A stretch of DNA of 11,437 nt from Acidobacteriota bacterium (GCA_016202915.1 JACQNT010000074.1:1-11437), one strand, 5' to 3'; counted from the first letter of the stretch, positions 1 through 7,271 are shown. A program made the numbers and translations. The notes: generated by a model not told the origin, from the letters alone.

Positions 1-332
1 AGGGCGGGGCCTATGGTGGCGGCGAACAGCACGGCCGTGCGACAGCCGGCGAGGCGCTCGCAGAGCGACCGGCTCGAGGCGCGGAGCGCGCCGCCGATCT
101 CCGTCCGGTCCGGAGGGGAGGTGTGGACCTCGAACTCCCCGTAGATCACTCTCGGCGCCAGGAGGCCCCGCCCCCTCTCCATGACCTCCACGATCATATG
201 GGAGGTTCTCTCGGGCACCTGGGCCGGCCGCCTGTAGCCCAGGCGCATCAGGACCAGCGGCCGCGCCACGCTGATCGGCAGCGGGTCGAGGACGTGAACT
301 TCGGCTCGGGGACGGGAGGACGCGGGGCACAT
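1..332 (-). CDS. MetH reactivation-domain-like protein (B12-dependent methionine synthase activation domain), partial
   Basis: The reverse strand encodes the first 110 residues of a protein that continues beyond position 1. After a short leader it reads EVHVLDPLPI (residues 11-20), then a helical segment with LGYRR, a strand ending in YGEFEV, and the motif CRTAVLFAATIGPAL at the edge. This layout, with the hydrophobic run ending in ATIGP, is typical of the activation domain of cobalamin-dependent methionine synthase and its standalone homologues, such as the partner of the split MetH of Thermotoga. In MetH this domain binds AdoMet and supports reductive methylation of the oxidised cob(II)alamin cofactor. 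I infer that it services a corrinoid protein used by the two genes upstream. The ATG at 332 is the only good start after the preceding gene's stop (gap 23 nt), but no clear Shine-Dalgarno precedes it. The AdoMet-binding part lies outside the window and cannot be judged. Confidence 0.85.
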   Translation of the reverse strand, partial: MCPASSRPRAEVHVLDPLPISVARPLVLMRLGYRRPAQVPERTSHMIVEVMERGRGLLAPRVIYGEFEVHTSPPDRTEIGGALRASSRSLCERLAGCRTAVLFAATIGPA

Positions 333-355
333 GGGGTTCGCCGGTGTCGCGCCGT

Positions 356-1822
356 TCAGCCGGGCATGGCCGGGAGCGCCTCCATGCCGAACTCCCGCGC
401 CTGGCTGAGGACGACCCGGTCGAGCTCGCGCACCGTCGCCTCCGGCAGGCGGAACGGCTCCCGGGCGAGCAGATCGCGGACGATCCCCCGGGCGCGCTGG
501 TAGTCGGACGGCCCGCCGCCGCCCGGCGGCGCCGAGGCGCGATCCACGGCCTTCCCCGGCATGTATCCCTCCTCGCGGAACAGCTTGAGGGTCGTCGGGT
601 GGCCGAGGAAGTGGCCGGCTTTGACCGCGTCGGGCAGGAAATCCAGCGCCATCTTCTCGTGGCGCTGCTTTATCCCGTCGATCAGCCGGTAGGCCATGCC
701 GCACAGCTCGTTGTCGATCACCAGCTTCTCCAGGCTCTGGCAGGTGATGAAGTCGAGGATGCCGACCCCCGAGGCGATGTTGATCCCCGCGAGGGCGGCG
801 AACATCACCCCGATGCCGGTCTCGTACCCCGCCTGCGCGTCCACGACCTTGGAGTCGGACAGGCCGATGTAGGCGTGGACCGGGAACCCGAACGTCTTGC
901 CGATCTGGGCGTAGGCGCAGTCGATCATGTAGGTCTCGATCGACCCGAACGGCGTCTGGCCGGCCCGCATGTCCATCAGGCACGGGGCGCCGCCGTAGAC
1001 CACCGGGGCGCCCGGCCTGACCGCCTGCGCCAGGGCGATGCCGGCCAGGTTCTCCGCCGTGTGCACGACCAATGTCCCCGAGAGGGTCACCGGTCCGGTG
1101 GCGCCGGTCAGCGGGACGGAGATGATCTCGGACGGGAGGTTGTGCCGGGCGCACTGCATGATGCTCTCGGAGGTCAGCACGCTCCAGCGCAGGGGCGACG
1201 AGGGGCAGGCGTCGAAGATCGCCAGCGGCTTCTCCGCCGCGGCCTTCTCCGATCCGCGCACGATCGTCAGGATCTCGAGCATCGCCGCGAACGACTCCTC
1301 CCGGAACAGCCCGGTGACGACCGGCTTGTTGCAGTTTTGCACGGCGAGGTGGAGACGGACGAAGTCGGAGACCTCGTTCGGCACGTCCGAGGGGACCAGG
1401 GACGTGGAGTGGGCGCGGATGTGCGGGAGCTGCTGCACCAGCCGCGACAGGGTGACGTAGTCGGCGGAGGTGGAGGGCCTCACCCGGCCGTCCGCCTCGA
1501 GCATCTTGATGGCCGCCGATCCCGGGTCGTAGGTGACGTTGTCCCCCCCGACCTCGATCGCGGCGTCCCCGGCGACGTTCCAGATCTTGAAGCTCTTCGG
1601 CGCGGAGGCGATCGCCTTCTCGACGAAGTCGCGGCGCAGGTAGGCGCGCTCCCGCTCGCGCTCGATCCGCTGGCCGTGCTCCCCCAGGATCGCCAGGGCC
1701 TTGGGGTGCTCGAATTGCAGGCCCATCGTCTCCAGCACCTCGAACGCCTCGTCGATGACGCGCTCGATGAACTCCTGCGAGAGGACCTGGATGCGCGGGC
1801 GGAAGGTGGGCAGGAGGCTCAC
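356..1822 (-). CDS. MttB-family (trimethylamine/betaine:corrinoid) methyltransferase, non-pyrrolysine type
   Basis: This 488-residue protein belongs to the MttB superfamily (COG5598), soluble TIM-barrel enzymes that move a methyl group from a tertiary or quaternary amine to the cobalt of a corrinoid protein. Supporting segments are FRPRIQVLSQEFIERV at the N-terminus, VTYDPGSAAIKML (residues 96-108), LTGATGPVTLSGTLVVHTAE (238-257), VVYGGAPCLMDMRAG (274-288) and SDSKVVDAQAGYETG (322-336). The length matches the family's roughly 480-500. Archaeal MttB reads an in-frame UAG as pyrrolysine in its C-terminal half; this frame has no UAG, so it groups with Pyl-free members such as MtgB (glycine betaine), MtpB and MtcB. 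The substrate cannot be told from sequence. The chosen start is the GTG at 1822, which overlaps the upstream gene's TGA by 4 bp (GTGA), so translation is probably coupled. The longer open frame extending to 2266 is out of frame with the upstream gene and is spurious. A Gly-rich linker (residues 431-437) precedes the C-terminal helix. Confidence 0.9.
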   Translation of the reverse strand: MSLLPTFRPRIQVLSQEFIERVIDEAFEVLETMGLQFEHPKALAILGEHGQRIERERERAYLRRDFVEKAIASAPKSFKIWNVAGDAAIEVGGDNVTYDPGSAAIKMLEADGRVRPSTSADYVTLSRLVQQLPHIRAHSTSLVPSDVPNEVSDFVRLHLAVQNCNKPVVTGLFREESFAAMLEILTIVRGSEKAAAEKPLAIFDACPSSPLRWSVLTSESIMQCARHNLPSEIISVPLTGATGPVTLSGTLVVHTAENLAGIALAQAVRPGAPVVYGGAPCLMDMRAGQTPFGSIETYMIDCAYAQIGKTFGFPVHAYIGLSDSKVVDAQAGYETGIGVMFAALAGINIASGVGILDFITCQSLEKLVIDNELCGMAYRLIDGIKQRHEKMALDFLPDAVKAGHFLGHPTTLKLFREEGYMPGKAVDRASAPPGGGGPSDYQRARGIVRDLLAREPFRLPEATVRELDRVVLSQAREFGMEALPAMPG

Positions 1823-2733
1823 CGCGGGCCCTCCCCCCGCGGCGCAGCGCCCGGGGAGGCGCGCAGGCGGGAGCGCAACAGGGCGATGAACTCCGGGGTC
1901 GTGCCGCAGCAGCCGCCGATGACGTTCACGCCCAGGGAGGCGATCGTCGCGGCGTCGGCGGCGAACTCTTCGGCGGTCTGCTTGTAGACCATCGCCTCCC
2001 TCTCCAGGACCGGCTTGCCGCGGTTGGGCTGCACGATGACCGGCAGATCGGTGCTGTCCCGCAGGACCCTCGCGAGATCGATGAACACCGGGCTGCCGTG
2101 CGAGCAGTTGCTCCCGACGATGTCGGCCCCGTTGTCCTCCAGGGCTTCCAGGCAGGCCGGCACCGTCTCGCCCATGAGAGTGAAGAAGCCGCGCGGGTTC
2201 CGGTCGAACGTCATGCAGACCGCCACCGGCAGGCTGCAGACCTTCCGGGCGGCCCGCAGGGCGCACAGTGCTTCTTGAAGACAGTACATGGTCTCGATCG
2301 AGATCATGTCGACGCCCCCGTCCACGAGGCCGTGCAGCTGGGCCTCGAAGCCCGCCTCGAACTCTTCCCGCGTGTACTCCCCCATCGGCTTCATGAACTT
2401 GCCGGTCGGGCCGACGTCTCCCGCAGTGTAGCGGTCCGCCGGGCAGAGCGCCTTGAGGTTCTTCGCGGCCAGACAGTTCGCCTCGTAGGTCCTCTCCTGA
2501 AGGTCGCGCTCGGCCAGCTTGATCGGCGTGCCTCCAAAGGTATTCGTCTGGACGACGTCCGATCCGGCCTCGTAGTAGGCGCGGTACACGGCATCGACGA
2601 TCTCTGGCTTCTCCCAGTTCCAGGGCTCCGGCGATTCACCGTCCAGCAGGCCGGCGGCGAACAGCATCGTCCCCATCCCTCCGTCGTAGAGGAGCAGCCG
2701 CTGGCGGACGAGAGCGCGGATATCGGGCTTCAT
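1819..2733 (-). CDS. Standalone homocysteine S-methyltransferase domain protein (MetH N-terminal module-like)
   Basis: This 304-residue cytoplasmic protein is a single homocysteine-binding TIM barrel (Pfam PF02574 family). It has the opening loop DGGMGTML (residues 17-24), QTNTFGG (62-68), DVGPTG (106-111) and ETMYCLQEAL (147-156). The three zinc-binding cysteines expected for thiol activation are present: C210 in GSNCSHG, and C275 and C276 in GGCCGTTP. The sequence resembles the first module of cobalamin-dependent MetH, but no folate, cobalamin or activation module follows. I infer that it transfers a methyl group from a separate methyl-corrinoid protein to homocysteine, yielding methionine. 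Betaine or S-methylmethionine as a direct donor is possible but less favoured by the neighbours. It is the first gene of a three-gene minus-strand operon and overlaps the MttB-family gene by 4 bp. The ATG at 2733 is chosen because it starts just before the barrel's first strand; its ribosome site is weak (GGA about 7 nt upstream). Confidence 0.9.
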   Translation of the reverse strand: MKPDIRALVRQRLLLYDGGMGTMLFAAGLLDGESPEPWNWEKPEIVDAVYRAYYEAGSDVVQTNTFGGTPIKLAERDLQERTYEANCLAAKNLKALCPADRYTAGDVGPTGKFMKPMGEYTREEFEAGFEAQLHGLVDGGVDMISIETMYCLQEALCALRAARKVCSLPVAVCMTFDRNPRGFFTLMGETVPACLEALEDNGADIVGSNCSHGSPVFIDLARVLRDSTDLPVIVQPNRGKPVLEREAMVYKQTAEEFAADAATIASLGVNVIGGCCGTTPEFIALLRSRLRASPGAAPRGEGPR

Positions 2734-2784
2734 GGAGATTCCGTGCCGCGGGCTAAAACCGGAGCGCGGCGGACGGTCACCCTA

Positions 2785-2813
2785 ATGCTACGCGCCCACG
2801 CAGGCGCGGTCAA
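2785..2813 (-). promoter_or_regulatory. Sigma70-like promoter of the methyltransferase operon
   Basis: On the reverse strand TTGACC (2813-2808) is separated by exactly 17 nt from TAGCAT (2790-2785). This gives five of six matches to the -35 consensus and four of six to the -10 consensus at ideal spacing. The start site would fall near 2778, leaving a leader of about 45 nt before the ATG at 2733. I see no cobalamin or SAM riboswitch-like elements in this leader. Confidence 0.45.
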
Positions 2814-2848
2814 TCACGATCGGCGCCGCGCCGAGCGTGGTATCGTGA
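2814..2848. promoter_or_regulatory. Inverted repeat between divergent promoters (candidate operator)
   Basis: TCACGAT (2814-2820) and ATCGTGA (2842-2848) form a 7-bp inverted repeat around a second one, CGGCGC-C-GCGCCG (2821-2833). The outer left arm abuts the -35 of the methyltransferase operon. The outer right arm overlaps the TATCGT (2841-2846) lying just before the FIST gene. A bound protein could affect both genes. GC-rich DNA gives such repeats by chance, so this is tentative. Confidence 0.25.
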
Positions 2849-2852
2849 CGGC

Positions 2853-4037
2853 ATGTCCACCATGGCCGGCGTGGGGCTCTCCACCGAGGCTGACGCCGCC
2901 CAGGCGGGGGCCGCCGCAGCGCGCCAGGCGCTGGAGCGCTGCGGCTCCGATCGGGCCGACTGGGGCGTGGTGTTCGCCACCTCCCCGCACCGGCCCCACT
3001 ACGGGGCGCTCCTGGCGGAGGTGCAGCGGACTCTGGGGACCGCTCTCACCGTGGGGTGCAGCGCCTGGGGAGTCCTCACCGGCGCGCAGGAGGTGGAGGG
3101 GCGGCCGGCCGTCGCCGTCCTGGCCGTCCGCTCCGACCGGATCGCGGCGACGATGCTGTTCGCGCCGCTCGACCGGGACCATCCCGAGGCGGCCGCGGCC
3201 GAGATCGGCCGACAGGTCGGGGACGGTGACGCGACGGGCCTGCTCGTCCTTCTCCCCGATCCGCTCGCGGCGCGGCCCGATCTCCTGCTGGAGGCGATCG
3301 GCCGCGCCACCCCCGGCACCGAGGCGATCGGCGCCGCCGCCTCGGGCGACCCCTCGGCGGACGGGACCTTCCAGTTCTGCGGCCGGAACGTCGCCACCCG
3401 GACCCTCTCGGGGCTGTACCTCAGGGGCGGCCTGCGTTGCCTCATCGGCATCACGCAGGGGTGCCAGCCCCTGGGCGAACCCTGCCGGGTGACGCGCGGC
3501 GAGGGCAACGTCATCCTCGAGCTGGACGGCCGCCCCGCCGTCGAGGTGCTGCGCTCGCGCCTTCCCGGAGCGCTGCGCGATTCTCTCGGCCGCCTGGGGG
3601 CGCACCTGTTACTCGGGCTGCCCCCCGACCCCGCGCAGGAGACAATCCTGCCCGGCGAGTATCTCGTGCGGCCTCTCGTCGGCGCCGACGAGGAACGCGG
3701 CGCTCTCGTGCTTGGGGCGACCATCCGGGAGGGACAACTTGTGATCCTGGTGCTGCGGGAGGCCCAGGCGGCCCGGGAGGATCTGAAGGAGATGCTGCGC
3801 CGGGTGCGGCAGGAAGCGACCGGGAAAGGCTGCCGCTTCGGCTTCTACTTCAACTGCGCCGCCCGCGGCGCCTCCCTGCACGGAGTGCCGGGGATCGACA
3901 CGGCCTACATCTCGGGTAGCCTCGGCGATCTGCCGATCATCGGTTTTTTCGGGAACGCCGAGATCGCCCCCCTGCGCGGCGCGAACCTCCTGTTCACCCA
4001 CACGGGGGTGCTGGCCCTGGTCGGAGAGGCGCCGTGA
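2853..4037 (+). CDS. Standalone FIST-domain sensory protein (FIST_N plus FIST_C)
   Basis: This 394-residue soluble protein matches the FIST architecture (F-box and intracellular signal transduction). The N-terminal half runs from the STEADAAQAGAAAARQAL helix (residues 10-26) through GVVFATS (38-44) to the signature GCSAWGVLTGAQEVEG (68-83). The C-terminal half ends with GFYFNCAARGASL, LPIIGFFGNAEIAPL and LLFTHTGVLALVGE, the conserved FIST_C Cys-x-x-Arg-Gly, Gly-Phe-(x)-Glu-Ile and His-Thr elements. FIST domains are proposed sensory input modules for small ligands, possibly amino acids, often fused to output domains. No output domain is present here, so any partner acts in trans. The gene is divergent from the homocysteine methyltransferase across 119 bp, which may mean shared control. 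The start is the ATG at 2853; no Shine-Dalgarno is visible and TATCGT lies only 6 nt upstream, so the mRNA may be leaderless. An ATG at 2862 is an alternative. Confidence 0.88.
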   Translation: MSTMAGVGLSTEADAAQAGAAAARQALERCGSDRADWGVVFATSPHRPHYGALLAEVQRTLGTALTVGCSAWGVLTGAQEVEGRPAVAVLAVRSDRIAATMLFAPLDRDHPEAAAAEIGRQVGDGDATGLLVLLPDPLAARPDLLLEAIGRATPGTEAIGAAASGDPSADGTFQFCGRNVATRTLSGLYLRGGLRCLIGITQGCQPLGEPCRVTRGEGNVILELDGRPAVEVLRSRLPGALRDSLGRLGAHLLLGLPPDPAQETILPGEYLVRPLVGADEERGALVLGATIREGQLVILVLREAQAAREDLKEMLRRVRQEATGKGCRFGFYFNCAARGASLHGVPGIDTAYISGSLGDLPIIGFFGNAEIAPLRGANLLFTHTGVLALVGEAP

Positions 4038-4058
4038 GCGCGCGCCAGGAGCCTGGGG

Positions 4059-4064
4059 TAGAAT
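4059..4064 (+). promoter_or_regulatory. Candidate -10 element upstream of the GIY-YIG gene
   Basis: TAGAAT matches five of six bases of the -10 consensus and lies 42 nt before the ATG at 4107, in the 69-nt gap after the FIST gene. No convincing -35 sits 16-18 nt upstream, so the gene could equally be co-transcribed with the FIST gene. Confidence 0.25.
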
Positions 4065-4106
4065 CAGTGGTCCCGCCCGCCCCCACGATGGGGACCTGAT
4101 CCACGG

Positions 4107-5702
4107 ATGAAGACCCCCGCGATCCAGGACGCCATCCTGGCGCATCTCAAGACGACCGGGCGACCCGAGAGCAGCCGCGACCTGGCCTCTCGCTTCCTGC
4201 GCATCGATCGCGGGGACGAGGAGACCTGCCGCCGCCTGCTGGCGCCCTTCCTGGCCACCCTGCCGGGCGTGATCCACCGCCCCGGCGAGGGATGGACGCT
4301 GGCGCCCCGGCGCGTCGCGAGCGTCGTTCCGACGCCGCCCGGCTCCCGGGAAGCCCCGCGGCGCGACTCCCCCGTGGCCTCGCTGAAGGGGCCGTCCCCA
4401 GCGGCGACGCTGCGCGACTTCGTGGCGCTGGCGTCGGATGGAGCGGGCCCCGGCGGCAGCGGCGCCGTGCGCACCGCGAGCCTCCTGCCGGTCGTCGCCG
4501 GGGAGCCCTGCCAGGAGGAGCACCTGCCGCCCTGGGCCCTGGACGACGCCGGCCCGGAGGACACCGATGCCGGGGATGCGCGCCCGGGCCGGGGGGAGTT
4601 CCCGGGCCTGTCGAACGCCGACCTGGAGGTCCTGCTGGAAACGGTGGGGGACCTGCCGGTGGTCTGCCACCGGGCCGGCCGGGAGGTCGAGCCGATCCGG
4701 CGGGCCTGCGCGGGGGCGGGCCTTGCCTTCCAGCCGGCGGTGATCTCCGCCGCCAAGCTGGGCCACCTGCTCCTCGGCCTGAAGGCCAACCACGCGGCGC
4801 TCGACCTGGCCGCGGCGCTCTGCCTCGAGACGCGCGGCCCGGACGACTGCCGGGGGCGGGTCCGGATGGTGGCCGAGGCGTTCCTGCGGCTGCTCCCGAT
4901 CCTCGAGAAGCGCGGCATCGACTCGCTCGACGCCCTGCTCGAGTACCAGGACATGCCGGCGGCCCCCCTTGACCTCTCACGCTACGCCTTCACCGCCGAT
5001 GACCTGAGGGCGCTCCCCTCGGGCCCGGGCGTATACCGCTTCCTGGACGGGAAAGGCGAGGTGATCTACATCGGCAAGGCGAAGAACCTGCGCGCGCGCG
5101 TCTCCTCGTACTTCACCCCCTCCGCCCGCGCCACCCCCAAGGGGCGCTCCCTCCTGGAGCAGGTGCGCCGTTTGGAATTCGACGCCGCCGCCTCGGAGCT
5201 GGAGGCGACACTTCTCGAGGCCGCCCTCCTTTCCGAGCACCGCGCCCGCCTCAACCGCCAGTTCGACGTGCGCGAGCGACCGGCGCCCTACGGGCCGCGC
5301 CTCAACCTCGTGGTGGTCCTGGGCGACACCGGGGCGGGAGGAGAGGCCGTCGGCACCTGCACGCTGCACCTTCTGAAGTCGGGTCGCTACCTCGGGCGCG
5401 TGCGCGGCGTGCCGGGAGACCACTCCGGCGAACCCTGGCGCGGCGCCACGGCCCGCGTCGCCGCCGCCTATTTCCCCGCCCGGGCGAGGCGGCGCGTGCA
5501 GGCGCCCGCCGGGGACGCCGGCTGCGGGGCATCCGGGATCGACGTGGACTGGCAGCTCATCGGCTCCTTCCTCAGAAAGCACCGCGACGAGGTGAACTTC
5601 CTCGACGTCGACGAGTGCGCCTCGCCGGAGGAGGCGGTCGTCCGGCTCAGGGTCCTGGTCACGGCCGCAACCTCCGGGGCGGGGCGCGTCGTGGCGCGCT
5701 GA
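4107..5702 (+). CDS. wHTH / degenerate DnaQ-like exonuclease / UvrC-type GIY-YIG nuclease fusion
   Basis: This 531-residue protein has three parts. Residues 1-67 resemble a winged helix (ILAHLKTTGRPESSRDLASR, ending VIHRPGEGWTL). Residues 103-285 follow the layout of a DEDD exonuclease (epsilon-subunit type), but the catalytic residues look lost: VALASDGAGP stands where the D-x-E motif is expected, PVVCHRAGREVEPI (184-197) has Glu for the second Asp, and CRGRVRMVAEAF (248-259) replaces the His/Asp motif III. Residues 303-385 are a complete GIY-YIG domain like UvrC and Cho: GVY with Y310, YIG with Y321, R329 in KNLRARV, E366 in SELEATLLE and N383. The C-terminal part contains DWQLIGSFLRKHRDEVNFLD (480-499). 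Exonuclease/GIY-YIG fusions are a known family linked to DNA repair; I infer structure-specific DNA incision with the dead fold as a binding platform. It is not UvrC, lacking UvrB-binding and RNase H-like parts. The ATG at 4107 has a weak ribosome site. Confidence 0.85.
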   Translation: MKTPAIQDAILAHLKTTGRPESSRDLASRFLRIDRGDEETCRRLLAPFLATLPGVIHRPGEGWTLAPRRVASVVPTPPGSREAPRRDSPVASLKGPSPAATLRDFVALASDGAGPGGSGAVRTASLLPVVAGEPCQEEHLPPWALDDAGPEDTDAGDARPGRGEFPGLSNADLEVLLETVGDLPVVCHRAGREVEPIRRACAGAGLAFQPAVISAAKLGHLLLGLKANHAALDLAAALCLETRGPDDCRGRVRMVAEAFLRLLPILEKRGIDSLDALLEYQDMPAAPLDLSRYAFTADDLRALPSGPGVYRFLDGKGEVIYIGKAKNLRARVSSYFTPSARATPKGRSLLEQVRRLEFDAAASELEATLLEAALLSEHRARLNRQFDVRERPAPYGPRLNLVVVLGDTGAGGEAVGTCTLHLLKSGRYLGRVRGVPGDHSGEPWRGATARVAAAYFPARARRRVQAPAGDAGCGASGIDVDWQLIGSFLRKHRDEVNFLDVDECASPEEAVVRLRVLVTAATSGAGRVVAR

Positions 5703-5715
5703 GGGCGCGCCGCCG

Positions 5716-5729
5716 GCCCCTCCCGGGGC
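5716..5729. terminator. Short GC hairpin between convergent genes
   Basis: GCCCC (5716-5720) and GGGGC (5725-5729) can pair around a TCCC loop in the 30-bp gap between the convergent GIY-YIG and glycosyltransferase genes. There is no T tract, so it is only a possible two-way terminator. Confidence 0.25.
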
Positions 5730-5732
5730 GGA

Positions 5733-7271
5733 TCAGTTGATGCGGTAGACGGGGCTCTCGGGAGACAGGCCGGGCGACTCGATCAGGCGGATCGGGGCCC
5801 CGGGGTTCAGGTCCTGAATGATTTGGAGCGCCCGTTCGTCCCGGCGCACGAACGCCACCAGCGCCGGCCGCCCTTGCAGGACCATCCGCGGCGCGTCCCC
5901 GGGTCCCAGCACGATCGGAGCGGCGTCACGCATCTCGAAGAGATAGGCCTGCGTTTCCGCCGGGTGCCCGTAGGCGGGGTAGCCGCCGCCGTTCGCCAGC
6001 AGAAACCGCTCCACGCCGGCGGGCGCGGCCAGCAGGACACGCGCCGCCGCCCGGAAGGCGCCGTCATGCTCCTGCACGACCTTCGAATCCTTGCCCCACA
6101 CCACGAAGTAGCGGTGGGCGGTCCAGCCTCCCAGGAGGAGGAGCGCCGCCAGAGGGACGGCGGGGGCGACCCGCCGCACGGCGCGGCGCGCCAGGAGGTC
6201 CTCGAGCACCGCCAGCCCGATCCCGGCGACGAGCGCCAGGGCGGGCAGGGCCGCCGAGGTGCGCAGGCCGTGCGGCACACCATCGACCGACACCAGGTTG
6301 GGCACGGCCATCGCCACGATCCAGGAGACGAGCAGCGTGCGGATCGGCGCGGCGCGCGGGGGCCGGAACAGGGAGAACAGCCCCAGCAGCAGCAGGGCGC
6401 CCGTCAGAGGGTCGAGGAGCGACGCCCCGGAGAGGTTGTGGCGCCAGTTCTCGTCGCCCCGCACGTGAAACATCAGGAGCGTCTTCAGGACGTTGTCCCT
6501 GAAGTACGCTCCCGCCAGCCCCGGTTCGAGCCGGGGGCTGAAGATCCACACGATGCGGTGCGGGTAGCTGAAGTGCTCGGGGTGCATCAGGTAATTCAGG
6601 AGCATCGGAAGCGCCACCAGGAACGCCGCGCCGGCGAACAGGGCCAGCCTGCGAAGCGCCCGGCGCCCGCCCTGGGGATCGGCGCGCCTGACGGCCAGCA
6701 GATAGGCCAGCAGGAAGAGCGGCGCGAAGCGGATCGACGGGTAGACGTGGACGCCGAGCCCGAACAGTGCTCCCCCCCACAGCGCGCGCCACGGGCGCGT
6801 TCGCCCGAGGCCTTCGACAAGCAGGGCCATGGCGAGGGCCAGGAGCAGCGGCAGGAGGATGGCGCGGAACCCGCTCCGGCTCAGCAGGACGTGCCAGAAG
6901 GAGACGGCCAGGAGGCCGGCGCCGTAAAGCCCCGCGCGCCGCTCCCCGAGGGCCTTCCCCAGCCGGTAGACGCCCCAGCAGGTGAGCACGCCGAAGAGCG
7001 CGCCGGGGGCCCGCACGCTCCAGTCGGAGGCGCCGAAGATCAGGAACCCGATCCCCATCAGGTTCGAGTAGAGCCCCTCGTCGTAGGTGTAGTGGAGCCG
7101 GGGATGGCCGGCCGCGGCGCGCAGCGCGTCCATGGCCGTGAGGGCCACGTCGCGGTAGTGGGCCGGCGGCAGCGACGAGAGATCGTGAAACCTCAAAGCT
7201 GCGGCCGCCGCCAGAAAAAAAAGAAGGGAGATCCCCTCCCGCCGCGACCAGGCTCCCTGCAGGGCCCCCAT
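5733..7271 (-). CDS. GT39/ArnT-like integral-membrane glycosyltransferase
   Basis: This 512-residue protein has about ten or more hydrophobic segments in residues 14-390, then a soluble C-terminal part of about 120 residues. Membrane segments include LLFFLAAAAAL (16-26), LYGAGLLAVSFWHVLL (115-130), ILLPLLLALAMALLVEGL (138-155), FAPLFLLAYLLAV (182-194) and AVPLAALLLLGGW (371-383). Between the first and second segments a loop carries HYRDVALTAMDALR and YDEGLYSNL, the place where GT-C enzymes have their acidic catalytic residue (D41 or D64/E65 are candidates). VPHGLRTSAALPALAL (332-347) recurs in the family of dolichyl- or polyprenyl-phosphate sugar transferases (PMT_2). The likely role is transfer of a sugar from a polyprenyl-phosphate donor to a lipid or protein at the outer face of the inner membrane; donor and acceptor are unknown. 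The ATG at 7271 follows TATAAT (7285-7280) by only 8 nt, suggesting a leaderless transcript. It is divergent from the receiver-domain gene. Confidence 0.8.
   Translation of the reverse strand: MGALQGAWSRREGISLLFFLAAAAALRFHDLSSLPPAHYRDVALTAMDALRAAAGHPRLHYTYDEGLYSNLMGIGFLIFGASDWSVRAPGALFGVLTCWGVYRLGKALGERRAGLYGAGLLAVSFWHVLLSRSGFRAILLPLLLALAMALLVEGLGRTRPWRALWGGALFGLGVHVYPSIRFAPLFLLAYLLAVRRADPQGGRRALRRLALFAGAAFLVALPMLLNYLMHPEHFSYPHRIVWIFSPRLEPGLAGAYFRDNVLKTLLMFHVRGDENWRHNLSGASLLDPLTGALLLLGLFSLFRPPRAAPIRTLLVSWIVAMAVPNLVSVDGVPHGLRTSAALPALALVAGIGLAVLEDLLARRAVRRVAPAVPLAALLLLGGWTAHRYFVVWGKDSKVVQEHDGAFRAAARVLLAAPAGVERFLLANGGGYPAYGHPAETQAYLFEMRDAAPIVLGPGDAPRMVLQGRPALVAFVRRDERALQIIQDLNPGAPIRLIESPGLSPESPVYRIN

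Noticed and set aside
344..1987. A 547-codon plus-strand open frame opposite the MttB-family gene
   Set aside because: Its composition is Arg/Gly/Asp/His-rich with no domain pattern, and it lies antisense to well-conserved MttB and homocysteine methyltransferase genes.
1823..2266. N-terminal extension of the MttB-family frame to an ATG at 2266
   Set aside because: The extension is out of frame with the conserved homocysteine methyltransferase gene and has no family similarity. The GTG at 1822 in the GTGA overlap gives the normal family length.
2734..2852. Cobalamin or SAM riboswitch upstream of the methyltransferase operon
   Set aside because: The predicted leader is only about 45 nt and I find no B12-box or SAM-riboswitch core sequences.
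4980..5300. uvrC gene
   Set aside because: The GIY-YIG region is UvrC-like, but the protein lacks the UvrB-binding region and the C-terminal RNase H-like and helix-hairpin-helix parts, and its N-terminus is a wHTH plus exonuclease-like fold.
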